Shown here piece by piece: positions 1 through 11,349 of a stretch of DNA of 64,000 bases; the first letter of the stretch is position 1, and the number at the start of each line of letters is the position of its first letter. Made by a program: the position numbers and the translations under genes. This DNA comes from Oegoconia quadripuncta (taxonomy: Eukaryota > Arthropoda > Insecta > Lepidoptera > Autostichidae), in NCBI GenBank assembly GCA_949316235.1, contig OX438744.1:25469578-25533577 (forward strand), given 5' to 3'. The notes beneath the pieces are model-generated. The model was not told the origin of the DNA, searched no databases, and saw only the letters and a program-made list of their open reading frames with translations.

Positions 1-780
1 TTATTGAAGGAGGTTCTATTCAATTGTATGATCCGCCAGTTTGGATGAAAATTGAGAGCAGTCACTCTCAATAAGTCTTTCTCACATAGATTTATTCGTC
101 TTCAAAATATTCGCCGAAATTATAATAACACTAGTTTTCCGCCCGCGGCTTCGCCTGCGTTGAATAACTTTATCGCGAAATTTGTTTATGGAACATTTTG
201 TTGTCCAAAACTACCTGTCCATAGTTACTGTCCAAACGAATATTGTGTAAAATTGCCTAGATGCGTAATTTGACATAGCGCTGAAAAGGTACCACAAATT
301 CTAAAAGAAATAAACAGTAAGGTCTTTGGGTTAACTCTGACCACCCCATTTGGGATAAAGGTCGCAACATTATGCATGTTGTGATAGAATTCAGCATGAA
401 TGTTCTGATATAACCGACTTTAGCTACGGTACGTGCTCTTGTCCTACATTCAACATCGTTAGTTGTCTTTCAATTAGTAATCGTATCGGAAGATGAGGGT
501 AAACATCCGGGAGATTTCGAGGACTAACATTAAATTTGGAATTCTAAGAATAGATTTTGTGTACTGTTTGTAAAACACCACGACTGGGTCCAGTGTCACT
601 TCGTAAAGCCGTATCATTTTAAATTAATCATTCACAACTCTGAACAAACATTAATGTTGAAATTTTGTACCATCCTTGCAAATGAGTTGTTTTCTTTCAA
701 GAAAATACAATTAAAAACAACCTTTTAATGCTCCATAATTATTATCACATATTATTCTAGTACAAAGATGAGTGTTGTTG
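1..780. other. no gene seen; one short repeat
   Basis: At 135-200 there is a fragment of the ccgcccgcggcttcgcctgc repeat, seen again near 6085 and 18030. The rest is AT-rich sequence without recognisable genes. Confidence 0.5.
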
Positions 781-930
781 TTGTTGTGTTACGGTTGTCA
801 GAGATAAGATAGCCAGTCCTCCAAATGTGTTGGGGTTTCCGGGTCAGTACGCTTCCACCTTCGACCTCATCTTCACTTAACATCAGGTGTGATTGAGGTC
901 AAGTACCAACCCGTTATATATATAAAAAAT
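779..930 (+). mobile_element. SINE family C, 5'-truncated
   Basis: Carries gttgtcagagataagatagc, tttccgggtcagtacgcttc, acttaacatcaggtgtgatt and an A-rich tail. The complete member is at 54042-54374. Confidence 0.8.
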
Positions 931-1707
931 GAGTGACATAAAGTCCGTTAAGGAGTTCCAGTGGCCATCTTCTGGCTGCGTCTGTAGGCCCTCGTCATCA
1001 TGTGCAATGGAAACTGCTCATAGCAAGAAAACAAACTAGCCCAAATTTGACTATATTGCCTTTTGCCATCAGGGGGAGTTCCAGTCCCTAGATTTGGAAT
1101 ATTTAGATGCAAGTACCAATCTGTGGTCAACTTACCCATTTGTGTTCCGTGATGTAGTGGGGCCCCTTTCGCCGCGCACACCCCCGTCTACTGTCGACTC
1201 CTGACAGTGGAGCAGAGACCTTACGATTACCGTGCGCGTTGTATCGAAAAGTGACTGTGCTTTGGTGCTTTTCGCTGTCAGGGACCTTTTGCATTCTTTC
1301 TGTTCTTTCTGGAACTATCTGTGTGTGCATCTGTAGTCTCAATCTATAGCCATCAGGGTTGGGAGCCATCATTTGCCAGAGGAGATCAGTGCGTTCTCCC
1401 GGTTTCACCAGGTGAGCAGTTGATCACTACAATTGCATACTGCGTCTAAATCTATTTCTAAACATCCTATATCCCGGATCTATCACCACCAGATCAGCTT
1501 GATGGCACCATAAAATGGCATTGTCACCGAACTTACATAAATATGCCAAATTTCAGCTCAATTAGACACCAGCAAGTGGTTGAAAATTTCGAAACGGACA
1601 ATTTACTTACATATATACTTAGCTACCTTTTTTTTTCTTAGTTACCTACTTAAATACGAACATATTATTATACAATTATTTTCTTTCTTCTTTCGATCAT
1701 CTTTTTT
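930..1707. other. no gene seen
   Basis: Moderately GC-rich sequence at 950-1420 has minus-strand open frames (including 1408-1127), but none resembles a known protein and no splice structure supports them. Confidence 0.5.
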
Positions 1708-1890
1708 CAAGTCTGCCGTCAAACAGCAATGTTGATAGCATTTTTGTGTTCAGGTTGATAAGACAGCCAATCCCCCAAATATGTTGGAGTTTCCCGGTCA
1801 GTACCAAAGACTAAGTACGCTTCCACCTTCGGCGTCATCTTCACGCGTGATTGAGGTCAAGTGCTAACCTGTTGTGCATTAAAAAAAAAA
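1708..1890 (+). mobile_element. SINE family C, 5'-truncated
   Basis: Begins at the ctgccgtcaaacagcaatg module and runs through gattgaggtcaagtgctaac to a ten-A tail. It carries a small internal insertion (accaaagactaagt) compared with other copies. Confidence 0.8.
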
Positions 1891-2340
1891 TACGAGCCTT
1901 AGCTCGTAAGATTGTGGTTACGTATTATCTGCATCACTAATAATCCATGATAGCCTCTCGTTTTCTAAATTTCCAATTTGTAGTCATATTAATACGAGCT
2001 ATTAAAACTTTGACTAATCGAAATATTAATTAGAATTCTGAAGTAGCCACCTACGATATAGGTTCTCTACATTCCATCCGACCTTGATTCCCTGTTGACC
2101 TTTAGCCCGCGATCGGAGGGCAGAGGGCTTTCATTCTAATTAAGAGCACTAATAATGGGAGCAAACTGAGGAGCAAACCGAAAAGAAAGCTATTGATTGA
2201 GGGGTTGTTCGTTAGTACGAAAACTCGACCTAAAAAACCTGTCAAGCTGATTGGATACCCGATGAATACGTAATACCTACCAGTTGGCGTCACAGTTATT
2301 CATGTCTGTTTTACATAATTAATGGCAGCATAATGCGTAT

Positions 2341-2465
2341 GACGACTGATTGTTATAGTGGGTAGAAACCAACGGTTGCGGGTTCGAATCCCGCTAGGGG
2401 TAAATATTGGAATAATGAATAGGATAGGATTTATGTATGTCTATCCGTTATCTAGTTAGCTACTA
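2341..2465 (+). mobile_element. SINE family B, diverged head
   Basis: Contains the pol III B box in gcgggttcgaatcccgctag and the body module tatgtatgtctatccgttat. A diverged family C tail follows at 2535-2629 and a family B tail fragment at 2640-2690, so this is a stack of SINE pieces. Confidence 0.6.
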
Positions 2466-2699
2466 GCCCGCGTCGGTTTTTCCCGACACTTACAACCTTG
2501 GGATCTTCAAGTCTAGAGTGAATAGGCATTTACTGGGTGCGCGTGATACATCTTCGGCTTCATCGTCACTTTCCATCAGGTGAGATTGTAGTCAAACGCG
2601 AAACCTGTTTTTAATAAAAAAAAAAAAAAGTAGTAGTATTTGCTTAATTTGGGACTAGATAATTGGTGGCAGTGTTCGAAATATTGATTAAGTATTACC

Positions 2700-3376
2700 C
2701 GACCACCACGAAGCTAAGAGAGAGCTATGTATGTGTGTTACCACGTACAGCCTATAAATACCTCAGCCGATTTGGGAAAATGAGATGTCGCTAGATTCGT
2801 ACAAGTCCCGGGAGTGTCATAGGTCATGTGACGTTATATAGCCCAGTCCTTGTAATGTGACACAAGAAAAAGATTTGATATCTATCATCATTTTACTACA
2901 TATTCTAAGCGATGAGTGACATCGTCACGTGGCGCTAAGTGCTTTATAACAATAGGGAGCAGAAGCCACGGGATGCGCACAACTCAGACGGACTGACAAT
3001 TCAATGTATATAGATAGAGCGTTATCTGTTGAGCAGGGGTGTTTTACGTTTCCATTTTGTTTACTAAGAATTAACGTATTTCAAAAATTATGCTAGCTCT
3101 CATCCTGATCGGCAACGGACCCTGGCTTCAATTCGCACGCTGATCCGGTGTGAAGCGCGACAGTGTCCGGGGACCTGCCACGGTACGATCCTGCTTGTTT
3201 ACCTGGAAGCCGCTTATGTGTTTCCGGTCCTCCCTACTGCAGAGGAAGATCGATTTTATTGGATATCCCTCCCAACAGCGTAACGCATCCCCCCCCCCCC
3301 CAAAAAAAAGCTAGCTCTTATGCAGACATATCTGTGTAGAGATCACATCACACACTATCACAGAAAGTTTTATAAC
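2700..3376. other. no gene seen; GC-rich patch and homopolymer
   Basis: 3095-3280 is GC-rich without a convincing frame and ends in about 13 C followed by 8 A near 3288-3308. Its origin is unclear. Confidence 0.4.
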
Positions 3377-3377
3377 A

Positions 3378-3498
3378 TTGTTGTTTTCCGGTCGTCAAAG
3401 GTAAGATAGCCAGTTCCCCAAATAAGATGGGGTTTCTTCACTTAACATCAGGTGTGATTGAGGTCAAGTGCTAACCCGTTGTGCATAAAAAAAAAACA
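3378..3498 (+). mobile_element. SINE family C, truncated
   Basis: Modules gataagatagccagttccc and cttaacatcaggtgtgattg, then an A tail. The middle cttccacctt block is deleted. Confidence 0.75.
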
Positions 3499-3584
3499 CT
3501 GCAACTTACACAAATACGAGCTGCGCAGAAGAACGGCCGCTAATCGCATAACATTTTGCATTATATCTGGGAGCCGATCGCGCT

Positions 3585-3862
3585 AAGGCCCGTATTAATA
3601 AATCAATCTCAATACAAGTCTTGAGGCTGTATCACCCGAGATGCGTCTTAAGAAGTTAACGCTATCTCAAGCTCCGTGCTAATTTACAAACCAACCTTAA
3701 GTTTCGTTTATTAATACGCGCACCTCACCTCTCATGTGAGTACTACTTGAGTGTGCACGTGCTTGTCAGGTCTCAAGTTAGGTTTATTAATCAACACGTT
3801 TACTTGAGACCAGTCACAAGACTGTTCTCAATCTTGAGAATGGTTTATTAATACGGGCCTAG
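3585..3862. mobile_element. MITE, cccgtattaataaa family
   Basis: The terminal inverted repeats are ggcccgtattaataaatc at the left and ggtttattaatacgggcc at the right, with cttgag and ctcaag motifs inside. The same family occurs at 5730, 9952, 11234, 35268, 52082 and 58015. Confidence 0.75.
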
Positions 3863-4071
3863 GACTATCTACATGACATACTAACTCCACATCCATTCTA
3901 TCATCCACGTCCACTGCTGCATCTTAGATCTCTCCCTATAGATTTTCAAAGGAGCCTGTTGGAAGCAGCCGCATCCAGCGACTTCCCCCAACGTCATCCG
4001 TCAATCTTAGGAGTGGACGGATCATTTTTAAATTGTTTCTCATTTTATACCGGATGAGAAAGAAAGAAAGA

Positions 4072-4180
4072 AAAAATTCTTTATTGTACACAGCTTAAAA
4101 ATATACACAGCGACATTATTTTAACAGGTGTACAAAGGCGGTCTTATCGCTTATAGCGATCTCTTCCAGACAACAGACAA
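4072..4180 (-). mobile_element. non-LTR retrotransposon 3' end fragment
   Basis: Minus-strand 3' end. The gagatcgctataagcg-type hairpin next to ctggaagag and the ttctttattgta end (AATAAAG on the minus strand) match copies at 14358, 48225 and 50045. Confidence 0.5.
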
Positions 4181-4185
4181 CAACT

Positions 4186-4610
4186 TCCGGATGAGTTTTT
4201 TACCGTAAGGAAAAAAATAAGGCATATTAGGTAAGTAACACACATAAAAAAAAAAAAAAATACGCCCCGAATACAGAACCTCCTCCTTTTTTGAAGTCGT
4301 TTAAAAATAGAAGTTATTGGCATAAATAGTATCATTTATCCTGTTTTCTAAACCATTATTGACGCTTGCGCCTGCCGGAGATTAATATGCGACTGCCGGG
4401 ATTCGTAGGGTTCATCATTCGAAATTAATTTGGAATTCATATTTTCTCTGAGTTGTCTATATTAAATTTAATGTAATTATGTGGAATACGCTACAAACGC
4501 GACCGTCAAATGATACAGTTAACGCTTTATTCGATGATGGTTTTGAAAAAAAAATAACTACCTATGCCAATACGAGTACCTGTTATTTCACTTACCTAAT
4601 ATTACTTATA
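4186..4610. mobile_element. MITE, ccggatgagtttttt family
   Basis: The left end ccggatgagttttttaccgt and the right region tttcacttacctaatatta are inverted with respect to each other. The subterminal cctatgccaata block is present. The clearest copy is 39855-40201. Confidence 0.55.
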
Positions 4611-4689
4611 TTTTAAAACATTACCTTTCATCCTTGAGCAGTCGGGAAACAAAATGAACTAAAAGCCTTTCTACGCTTCGAGGCTTCAG

Positions 4690-4811
4690 GTTATGTGCCC
4701 TGACCACTGACAATTCAACTTACTAAACCGCTGGGCTGTCGGTGACTGTCGTTATGTGCCCTGACCACTGACAATTCAACTTACTAAACCGCTGGGCTGT
4801 CGGTGACTGTC
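4690..4811 (+). repeat. two-copy 61-bp tandem duplication
   Basis: The unit gttatgtgccctgaccactg through gtcggtgactgtc occurs at 4690-4750 and again at 4751-4811 with no differences seen. It is not a known element. Confidence 0.9.
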
Positions 4812-4904
4812 GTTCGTCTATAGCAATACGGACGTACGGATTTCTTTATTTGTGATATTTACGATCTCGTAGTGCAACGCGGAGCATCGCCCTCACCATA
4901 GCTC

Positions 4905-5400
4905 CTTGCGTGACCAAACTTAAACTCAAAGCATTTTATTACAACGTAAGATACATAATATCATTTGTTGAATGTCAATTTAAATCTATTGGAAATAAAA
5001 ATAGGACTAAGCATTTTTCAGTCAGTCAGTATGTCCAAGCTACCACCGCTTCGGAAAGGGAAATCATCTGTGGGAAAAGAAGCGGCGCAAGAAACCCACA
5101 GGATCATTATCTTTTCTTTTCATTTTTTTATATGTAAAAGTATACAACTAATACAATTTTATAATTTTTGGGAGCTGGGCGAAGTATACCAAGCGTTTTT
5201 GTCATTCAGGTAGTCACTAATTTTGTAATAACCTTTTTTTGTTAATGTTGTTTTGGCATGGCTTTTAAATTGTTTTTCATTTAGATTAATGATATTCTCA
5301 GGTATAAGGTTATAAAAGCGTATACAGTGTCCCATAAATGATGTATTAACTTTGCTCAGTCTGAACATAGGGGTGGCTAATTTGACCTTAACCTCAGGCC
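4905..5400 (-). mobile_element. non-LTR retrotransposon 3' fragment (RT C-terminus plus 3' UTR)
   Basis: On the minus strand 5368-5159 reads GHCIRFYNLIPENIINLNEK and KKGYYKISDYLNDKNAW, the C-terminal tail of a CR1/jockey-type reverse transcriptase. It is followed by a 3' UTR with gtgggtttcttgcgccgctt and AATAAAATGC. Only the 3' end is present, the typical 5' truncation. Confidence 0.75.
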
Positions 5401-5522
5401 ATTAGATAAGTATTTTCTGCTGCCCTTCTGTTGTCTCGCTCAGCGTATTTAACCTACATGCTGTTTAAACTGGTGTTATGTGTTTGTGAGTGTGTGTCCT
5501 CGGGAATTTCCAAATTTTCGAT

Positions 5523-5576
5523 TTTTTCTTTATGCACAACGGATTGGTACTTGACCTCAATCACACCTGATGTAGT
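5523..5576 (-). mobile_element. SINE family C tail fragment
   Basis: tttatgcacaacggattggt followed by acttgacctcaatcacacct, the inverted 3' end of the family. Confidence 0.7.
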
Positions 5577-5729
5577 TGTAGTTGATGTGATCGATTTATG
5601 TAGTTACTAAGGTTTTGGATAAAATTATATGAATTTGGTATTTAAGTACCTCAGATAACAGAACACGCTGTGTGTAGACAACGTGACGCGGCCTGTCTCA
5701 AGCAAAGTAATGGAAATTCTATCCAGCTC

Positions 5730-5872
5730 TTAGGTCCGTATTAATAAACCGTTCTCAATATTGAAATGACCTCAAGTTGACGCTTGAGAATCAGATGCCT
5801 ATTAAAACAGTATAATAAAGAAATTGAATTGAGACTGAGACGCGATTTCAATCTCAAGAACGATTAATACCA
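5730..5872. mobile_element. MITE, cccgtattaataaa family
   Basis: Starts taggtccgtattaataaacc and ends atctcaagaacgattaatac. The right terminus is degraded. More ctcaagattgag-type sequence continues to about 6010. Confidence 0.65.
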
Positions 5873-6084
5873 GCTTTCGCCGCCGACTTCACTCGAAAAT
5901 TATTAACAACACAGGATCGGACTCATACACTAAACTGGTACCAATAAAATAATTTCAAGATTGAGTTGGACTGGAATTGAGAGCGATACTTGATATCAAT
6001 CTTGAGATCGTGAACGGTATGTGCTCTGTATCTAGTAACCGCTCCCCCGCATTTAATATTCTTACATCTTGTGTTACGTCTTTA

Positions 6085-6420
6085 TTAGTTAACTAGTTTT
6101 CCGCCCGCGGCTTCGCTTGCGTGGAATAGCTTTATCGCGGATATGTCTAACATACCACATATTTATCCCGCGGGAACTTCTCATTTTATCGGGATAAAAA
6201 GTATCCTATATCTTAACCCAGGCTATATTCTACCTATATACCAAATTTCATCCAAATCCGTTCAGCCGTTTAATTATTTTTTTATGCACAACGGGTTGGT
6301 ACTTGACCTCAATCACACCTGATGTTAAGTGAAGATGAGGTCGAATACGCCGTGATTGAGCAACAAACAAATAAACAAACAAACATCCAAACTTTCCCAT
6401 TTATAATATTAGTTAGATAG
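6085..6420 (-). repeat. ccgcccgcggcttcgc repeat with nested SINE tail
   Basis: Modules ttttccgcccgcggcttcgc, tatcccgcgggaacttctca and gccgtgattgagcaacaaac match the complete copy at 17815-18060 in reverse. A family C SINE tail (6275-6345, minus) is inserted between ccgttcagccgtttaa and cgccgtgattgag. Confidence 0.7.
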
Positions 6421-6809
6421 TTAGATTAAGTTTCGCCATGTCTTCTGTCTGTCCGATGCTTAACTAAGGGGCTTGTAGTACTAGAAAGTAATTTGGCATG
6501 GATATACATATTAATCACGCCTATAACGTGGTAAAATAATTATGAAAAATATATTTATTAGACTTTCAAAAAAATATATATCATTGGATAGGTCGCTCAA
6601 AAATATTACAGGTCATCTTGAACAGTTTTTCGATTTAGGGTTCCGTTTTAGAAATATTAAGCTTTAAAGTGCAAATTTTTGTTAGAGTCAAGTGTTCTAT
6701 TATTTTTTTTTAGTTTTATTCACTTCTCTCGGAGAAGACAAAGGGATCTAAGCCCATACAGCCATGTCTTATTTCTCTTATTTCTTCAGAGTATATGTCA
6801 GTCTCAGTC

Positions 6810-7115
6810 AAAACAAGTAATTCGTCGTATACTTGGCGTATACAGAGTCTAGTCACGGTAGTCACTCTTCAGTAAAGCGGCAGAATGCATTACAAAAGAT
6901 TTTGGCGGCTTCTTGTGGGAACCCGAAAGCTTCGTTACGCACTTTAATTTACACTTCCCTTCACTTGTACACCATCACTAACTTTTGTTGCACAATATTC
7001 TGTCATTATTAGCTTCAAAGTCAGAATGCACAAATTATAAGAATTATAAACAAAAATGCAACTTCACTCGCTGAGATTCCGCCAAAAAGCCTCAAGTGTT
7101 CTAAGTGATGTTCTA
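6810..7115 (+). repeat. dispersed repeat, copy 1
   Basis: Blocks tcgtatacttggcgtataca, tgtgggaacccgaaagcttc and cacttcccttcacttgtaca recur inverted at 53235-53600. The function is unknown. It may be the untranslated end of a retroelement. Confidence 0.65.
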
Positions 7116-7310
7116 TTTTCAAAATCGTCACCATTTTCGAAGACTAGAGATGTATCTCAGCGCAACGCCAATTTTGGTTTGTTGTTTATAAATGGTTTAT
7201 TGTACAGTCAGCTGCAGCTAAAGGATACCTCTAAACTTAACGGTTGGTTTTGGTTACGTGAAAAATTCACGTCAGTAGTAACTACATGTATAATGAAGTT
7301 AAAATGAGAA
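7040..7310 (+). repeat. dispersed repeat with copy at 10520-10700
   Basis: gttctattttcaaaatc, gactagagatgtat and ctgcagctaaag modules recur in the same order at 10520-10700. The 83-codon frame here is not conserved between copies, so it is not treated as a gene. Confidence 0.6.
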
Positions 7311-7699
7311 CTATTACAGGTAAGTAGGTTTAAAAGTTAATGAGAAATAATAAAAAAAAATATAAAATGTACTTTTCCGTTGAAAATAATTATCAAACAA
7401 CTCTGAGTCCCTACATTGTGCGTGGCACGACATGCTCTTGGCCGGTTTTTTGTGATGGTCAGACAGGAATTTCATCAAGTGTGCTACATACTTACCCCTT
7501 CACGGCAAACTTTAAATAAGACGGTAGTAGACGCACACCACACCACCAACCAAACCAATAACTAACACTGCTGGAAATCGAATCCACGACCTCCATTTTT
7601 AAATTGACTGGGGTTGTAGGTGTATCAATTTGTATCAGGTGACCCGCATGCTCGTTTGCCGCCCTCTCGTATAAAAAAAAAAAAAAAAAAAAAAAAAAA

Positions 7700-9650
7700 C
7701 CACTCTACCACAAACTTCGCGACGTAATTTCGGTGAGTGTTTGAATTTGATATGAACACACATTTGCCAAAGGTGGACAATCGTATCACCTTTCTAGGAC
7801 GCGAGTCCTCATTCCCCGAAATAAGAATGAGAATAATTTACTATAAACGCCACAACACGATACAAAAACAAAGTAGCAAATTAAAGCTAAATAGAAATAC
7901 AATTATGAAGAAGATCCCCACAATGCTGTCACAAATCACAGAGCTAGTTTTCAGTGCCTCCAAATGCCCAGTGACGCATGGACGCCACGTCAGTACAATA
8001 ATGAGCAGCATAATAATGAATAATTATAGCCGAAATATTGTTACAGATTTTGTAACATGTTTAGTTATGTATAGGAAAAGTTGGAATCACCACTTAAAAA
8101 ATTCAGCCCTTATGTATATATTTATATAGGGTGATTTTTTTAAGTAAATCGCTTATGTATGTTTGTGTTTGAATTTGTGTTAGTGTATGTGTTGGTGTCT
8201 GCGAGTGTTGGCGACGCGTATAGTATTTGGAAAGGCATTAGACTTTTAACACCTAAACTCTTATGTCTGGGACAATTCTGACCACTCCATTTGGGATACA
8301 GGTCGTGACGTTATGTACGTATGTATTTTTACTTCTGTTAACGTAGAATTCTATTGTATCTGCTGCCCATAAGTCGAAGCCTTTTTTTGATATACAAAGT
8401 CGAACAGTAGCAGTTTTTTTTAGTTAAAAACAAATTACAAAAATGTATACCTACATGTGGTAAGCAAATATTGTTAATTCTCAAACAATAACCCGCCAAT
8501 TTTCCTTGTGCAAAGAAACTCGGTGGGAAATTTGGGGCGCGTCGGTCTCACGCGGCAAGAATGACGTGCCACGTGTCCACGAATAATAACCACCCTGTGA
8601 ATGAACGGCTATCCTAAAGCGCTCGTAGCGCTGGATGTGAAGATCGGTTTTTAAATTTTTACATTGGCATATTTCGCTCGGAATTCAAAAAAAAAATCAC
8701 AGGAAATTCGGTCATGAATTGATATATATATTACATTGGTATCAGTTCGGTCGGTACATGCTTAAACTAGATTTAGATTAGGCTACCTTTGACTACGAGC
8801 AGATACAAAGGACGACATAACAGTTAGTCCTGTCAATTCATTCCACTCTCTATCTCCGGAGAGCATCATCAGATTATAACCAAATGATACTTTCTGAATG
8901 CATATTCTTGAATTGTTGATGTAAATACTAAAATCGCTTTATGTATGCTTATAATATTTGAGGAGTTCCCTCAATTCCTCATAGATCCCACCATCAGAAC
9001 AGAGTTATGATAAACATGGAACCACAATGGAAGTATGTCCTATTTAATGAAAAAAGAATTTTATGAATCGGTTTATAAATGACTGAGAGGTAATAAATAT
9101 AAAATAATACAACAGAATTGATAACGATTATGTAGGAGTGAAACAATTCAAAAGTCTATCTCAGATATAGCCATGGTTACAATGCAATAAACTTAAAAAA
9201 GAACAACCAAAGAATTGAATACTTTCAATTCATTCTGTCAAATACATGTAAATGAAGTATTTTTAAAGAGTTTTACCTAACCTAAATTAGGCATTTCAAA
9301 GCGCCATTTTACTGAATAACATTGACAAGCGCTATCGGAGGCATTTGTAGTTGAATAAAACAGCCTATGATAGGGGTTAAAATCTAATAAAAAATGGTGA
9401 ATTATAATATTTAATTGATGGATTCGACTAATTTTGTGAAATTGATGTTTATTATGGGAGGTATTGTCACTGACATTGTAAGTATTATTATTATTCTGTG
9501 ATTGGTATAGGTACAGTCGTTCGCGCGATATTTGGCACACCATTTTATTACCCGAGGATTTAACTAATTAAAGTACCTATGCCAATACCTTCTACTTCAC
9601 TTATCCTTATCCTTATATAATATAAAATAATAATTTTGTAAGATAAAAAC
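7700..9650. other. no gene recognised
   Basis: A 130-codon plus-strand frame (7737-8129) is the longest here. Its translation is rich in Ser, Asn, Thr and Ile without motifs, and it follows a poly-A tract of about 30. I do not call it a gene. The rest is AT-rich, with small MITE fragments near 9545-9620. Confidence 0.4.
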
Positions 9651-9651
9651 C

Positions 9652-9806
9652 TTTTTTTAAAAGAGCGACCTCTCGAGTTTCTTGCTTGTTTTTCTCAGGG
9701 GAAAATTGCCTTTTGAACGAGCAGTAGCTTTAAAAATGTAAATCTGACTATTTTAAGTGTACCCTGTGTACCTACAAAATAAAGCATTTTTTGATTTTGA
9801 TTTTTG
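9652..9806 (+). mobile_element. LINE 3' end (ctcgagtttcttgcttg family)
   Basis: gagtttcttgcttgtttttc, ttaagtgtaccctgtgtacc and aaataaagcattttttgatt form the 3' UTR and poly-A region. It is the same family as 13612, 15457, 28322 and 62895. Confidence 0.7.
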
Positions 9807-9951
9807 ACTTACGGTAAAAAAACTCACCAGTATATTGAACACATTGATATTAATGTAACATATTTTAGAAATTGAATTCCTGATATTATAATTATGACAA
9901 TTAAAGATATACACGTCATTCACCAATTTGTACAAAAGCATCTTAGGCCTG

Positions 9952-10096
9952 TATTAATAAACCGTTCTCAAGATTGACATGGCCTCAAGTTGACGCTTGA
10001 GAATCTGTTGCATACTAAAAGAGCATCAGAAAAAATGATCTTGAGACTGAGACGCGATCTCAATCTCAAGAACGATTTATTAATACGGGCCTTAGA
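9952..10096. mobile_element. MITE, cccgtattaataaa family, near-complete
   Basis: The left end ggcctgtattaataaaccgt and the right end aacgatttattaatacgggc are near-perfect inverted ends. Flanking ttag on both sides may be the target duplication. Confidence 0.8.
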
Positions 10097-10099
10097 TGG

Positions 10100-11230
10100 T
10101 AAGTTGAAGCGAATCTAAAAGAACTACTGTTATGTCTATTATTGGTTGATTATTAAGTTGTAATCGGATTCTGGATCCAAGTATTTTATTTTTGAATTTG
10201 TGTATGAAATCCTTAATTATGTCAAGTGAAGGCTTTCAAAATTGCTCCTAATGAAGACAGACAGGCGTCATTCGTAAATTTTATTTAACTATAAGTACAG
10301 GAGATTATCTGAAACTCAAAGCAGTAAGTGTAAGCAGGCACAATGCCGAGAGGCAATTAAACATTTTTGCTTATTACAGAAAATAAAAAAACGCGCGCGC
10401 GCCGGGCGCGTGCCGCCCGCGTGCCGTGCACTTACCGAATGAGTCATTCCATACAGTGCGCGGATTATGTGTAGTTATTAAAAATTGTTCCCAAAAAAAA
10501 AAAACAAAAGAAACACGTCAGGAGATTTGTTCTATTTTCAAAATCTCCCTCATTTGCGGACTAGAGATGTATGTCAGTGCAACACCAATATTAGTTTGCT
10601 TATTTGTAAAGCTTTATTGTAGTCACCTGCAGCTAAAGTTAACCCTCTAAAAGCAAAATGGATAGTTTTGGATACCTAAAAAAAATTCGCGAAAGTAAGT
10701 AGTCAGGGTGTCCCGGAATTAGTGCGACAAACTGCAGGTGGTGATAGCTGGGGTCACGACCTACCCAAATGACACGATAAAATTATTTAAGAAGTTAATT
10801 TTTTTTTTTTATTCACTTCTGGGAAACAAACAGCTAATACTAATACAATATGTTTGTAACAAAAATACAACACTTAAGCCAAAAGAGTTTCCACTAACAC
10901 AACAGGTTGCTTTGTATAACAAAATTATTTATGAGAAAGTTACAAATAGTTACATGGTTATATTATGTCCACATATAAATATCTGATTATAACAATTAAT
11001 AAGAGTCCCTTTCTTTTTAGATAAAAGAAATTATGAATAGGAATACAACTCAGTGCCTGCGAGTCAGGCAACTCTTCACAATATTTCTTTTGAAAGAACC
11101 AATGTTTGTTATGAGGAAAGGTATTAGGTACATGTAAGTACGTTTTACAAGTATTACTCATTAGTGATAGTCGAAAAGCTTATAAAATGTACTTTCCATT
11201 AAAAATGATTTATGAAACATTAAAAGAGAA
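10100..11230. other. no gene seen
   Basis: A cgcgcgcgcgccgggcgcgt GC-rich stretch at 10392-10430 and a repeat copy at 10520-10700 are the only notable features. The remainder is AT-rich. Confidence 0.4.
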
Positions 11231-11233
11231 GAA

Positions 11234-11345
11234 GGGGCCGTATTAATAAATCGATCTTGCGATCTCATCGCGTCTCAGTATCAATACTATTTTTTATACT
11301 GTTTTAATATGCAATAGATTCTCAAGCGTCAACCTCTAACTTAGC
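11234..11345. mobile_element. MITE half, cccgtattaataaa family
   Basis: ggccgtattaataaatcgat and inward gcgtctcagt and ctcaagcgtcaac modules; the right terminus is missing. Confidence 0.6.
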
Positions 11346-11349
11346 ATGT

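Noticed and set aside
948..1408. Minus-strand ORFs in a GC-richer patch
   Set aside because: The two frames overlap each other, show no domain and have no splice-site support; one ends inside the other.
7737..8129. 130-codon plus-strand ORF
   Set aside because: No recognisable motif, low-complexity composition, sits after a poly-A tract, no splice or promoter support.
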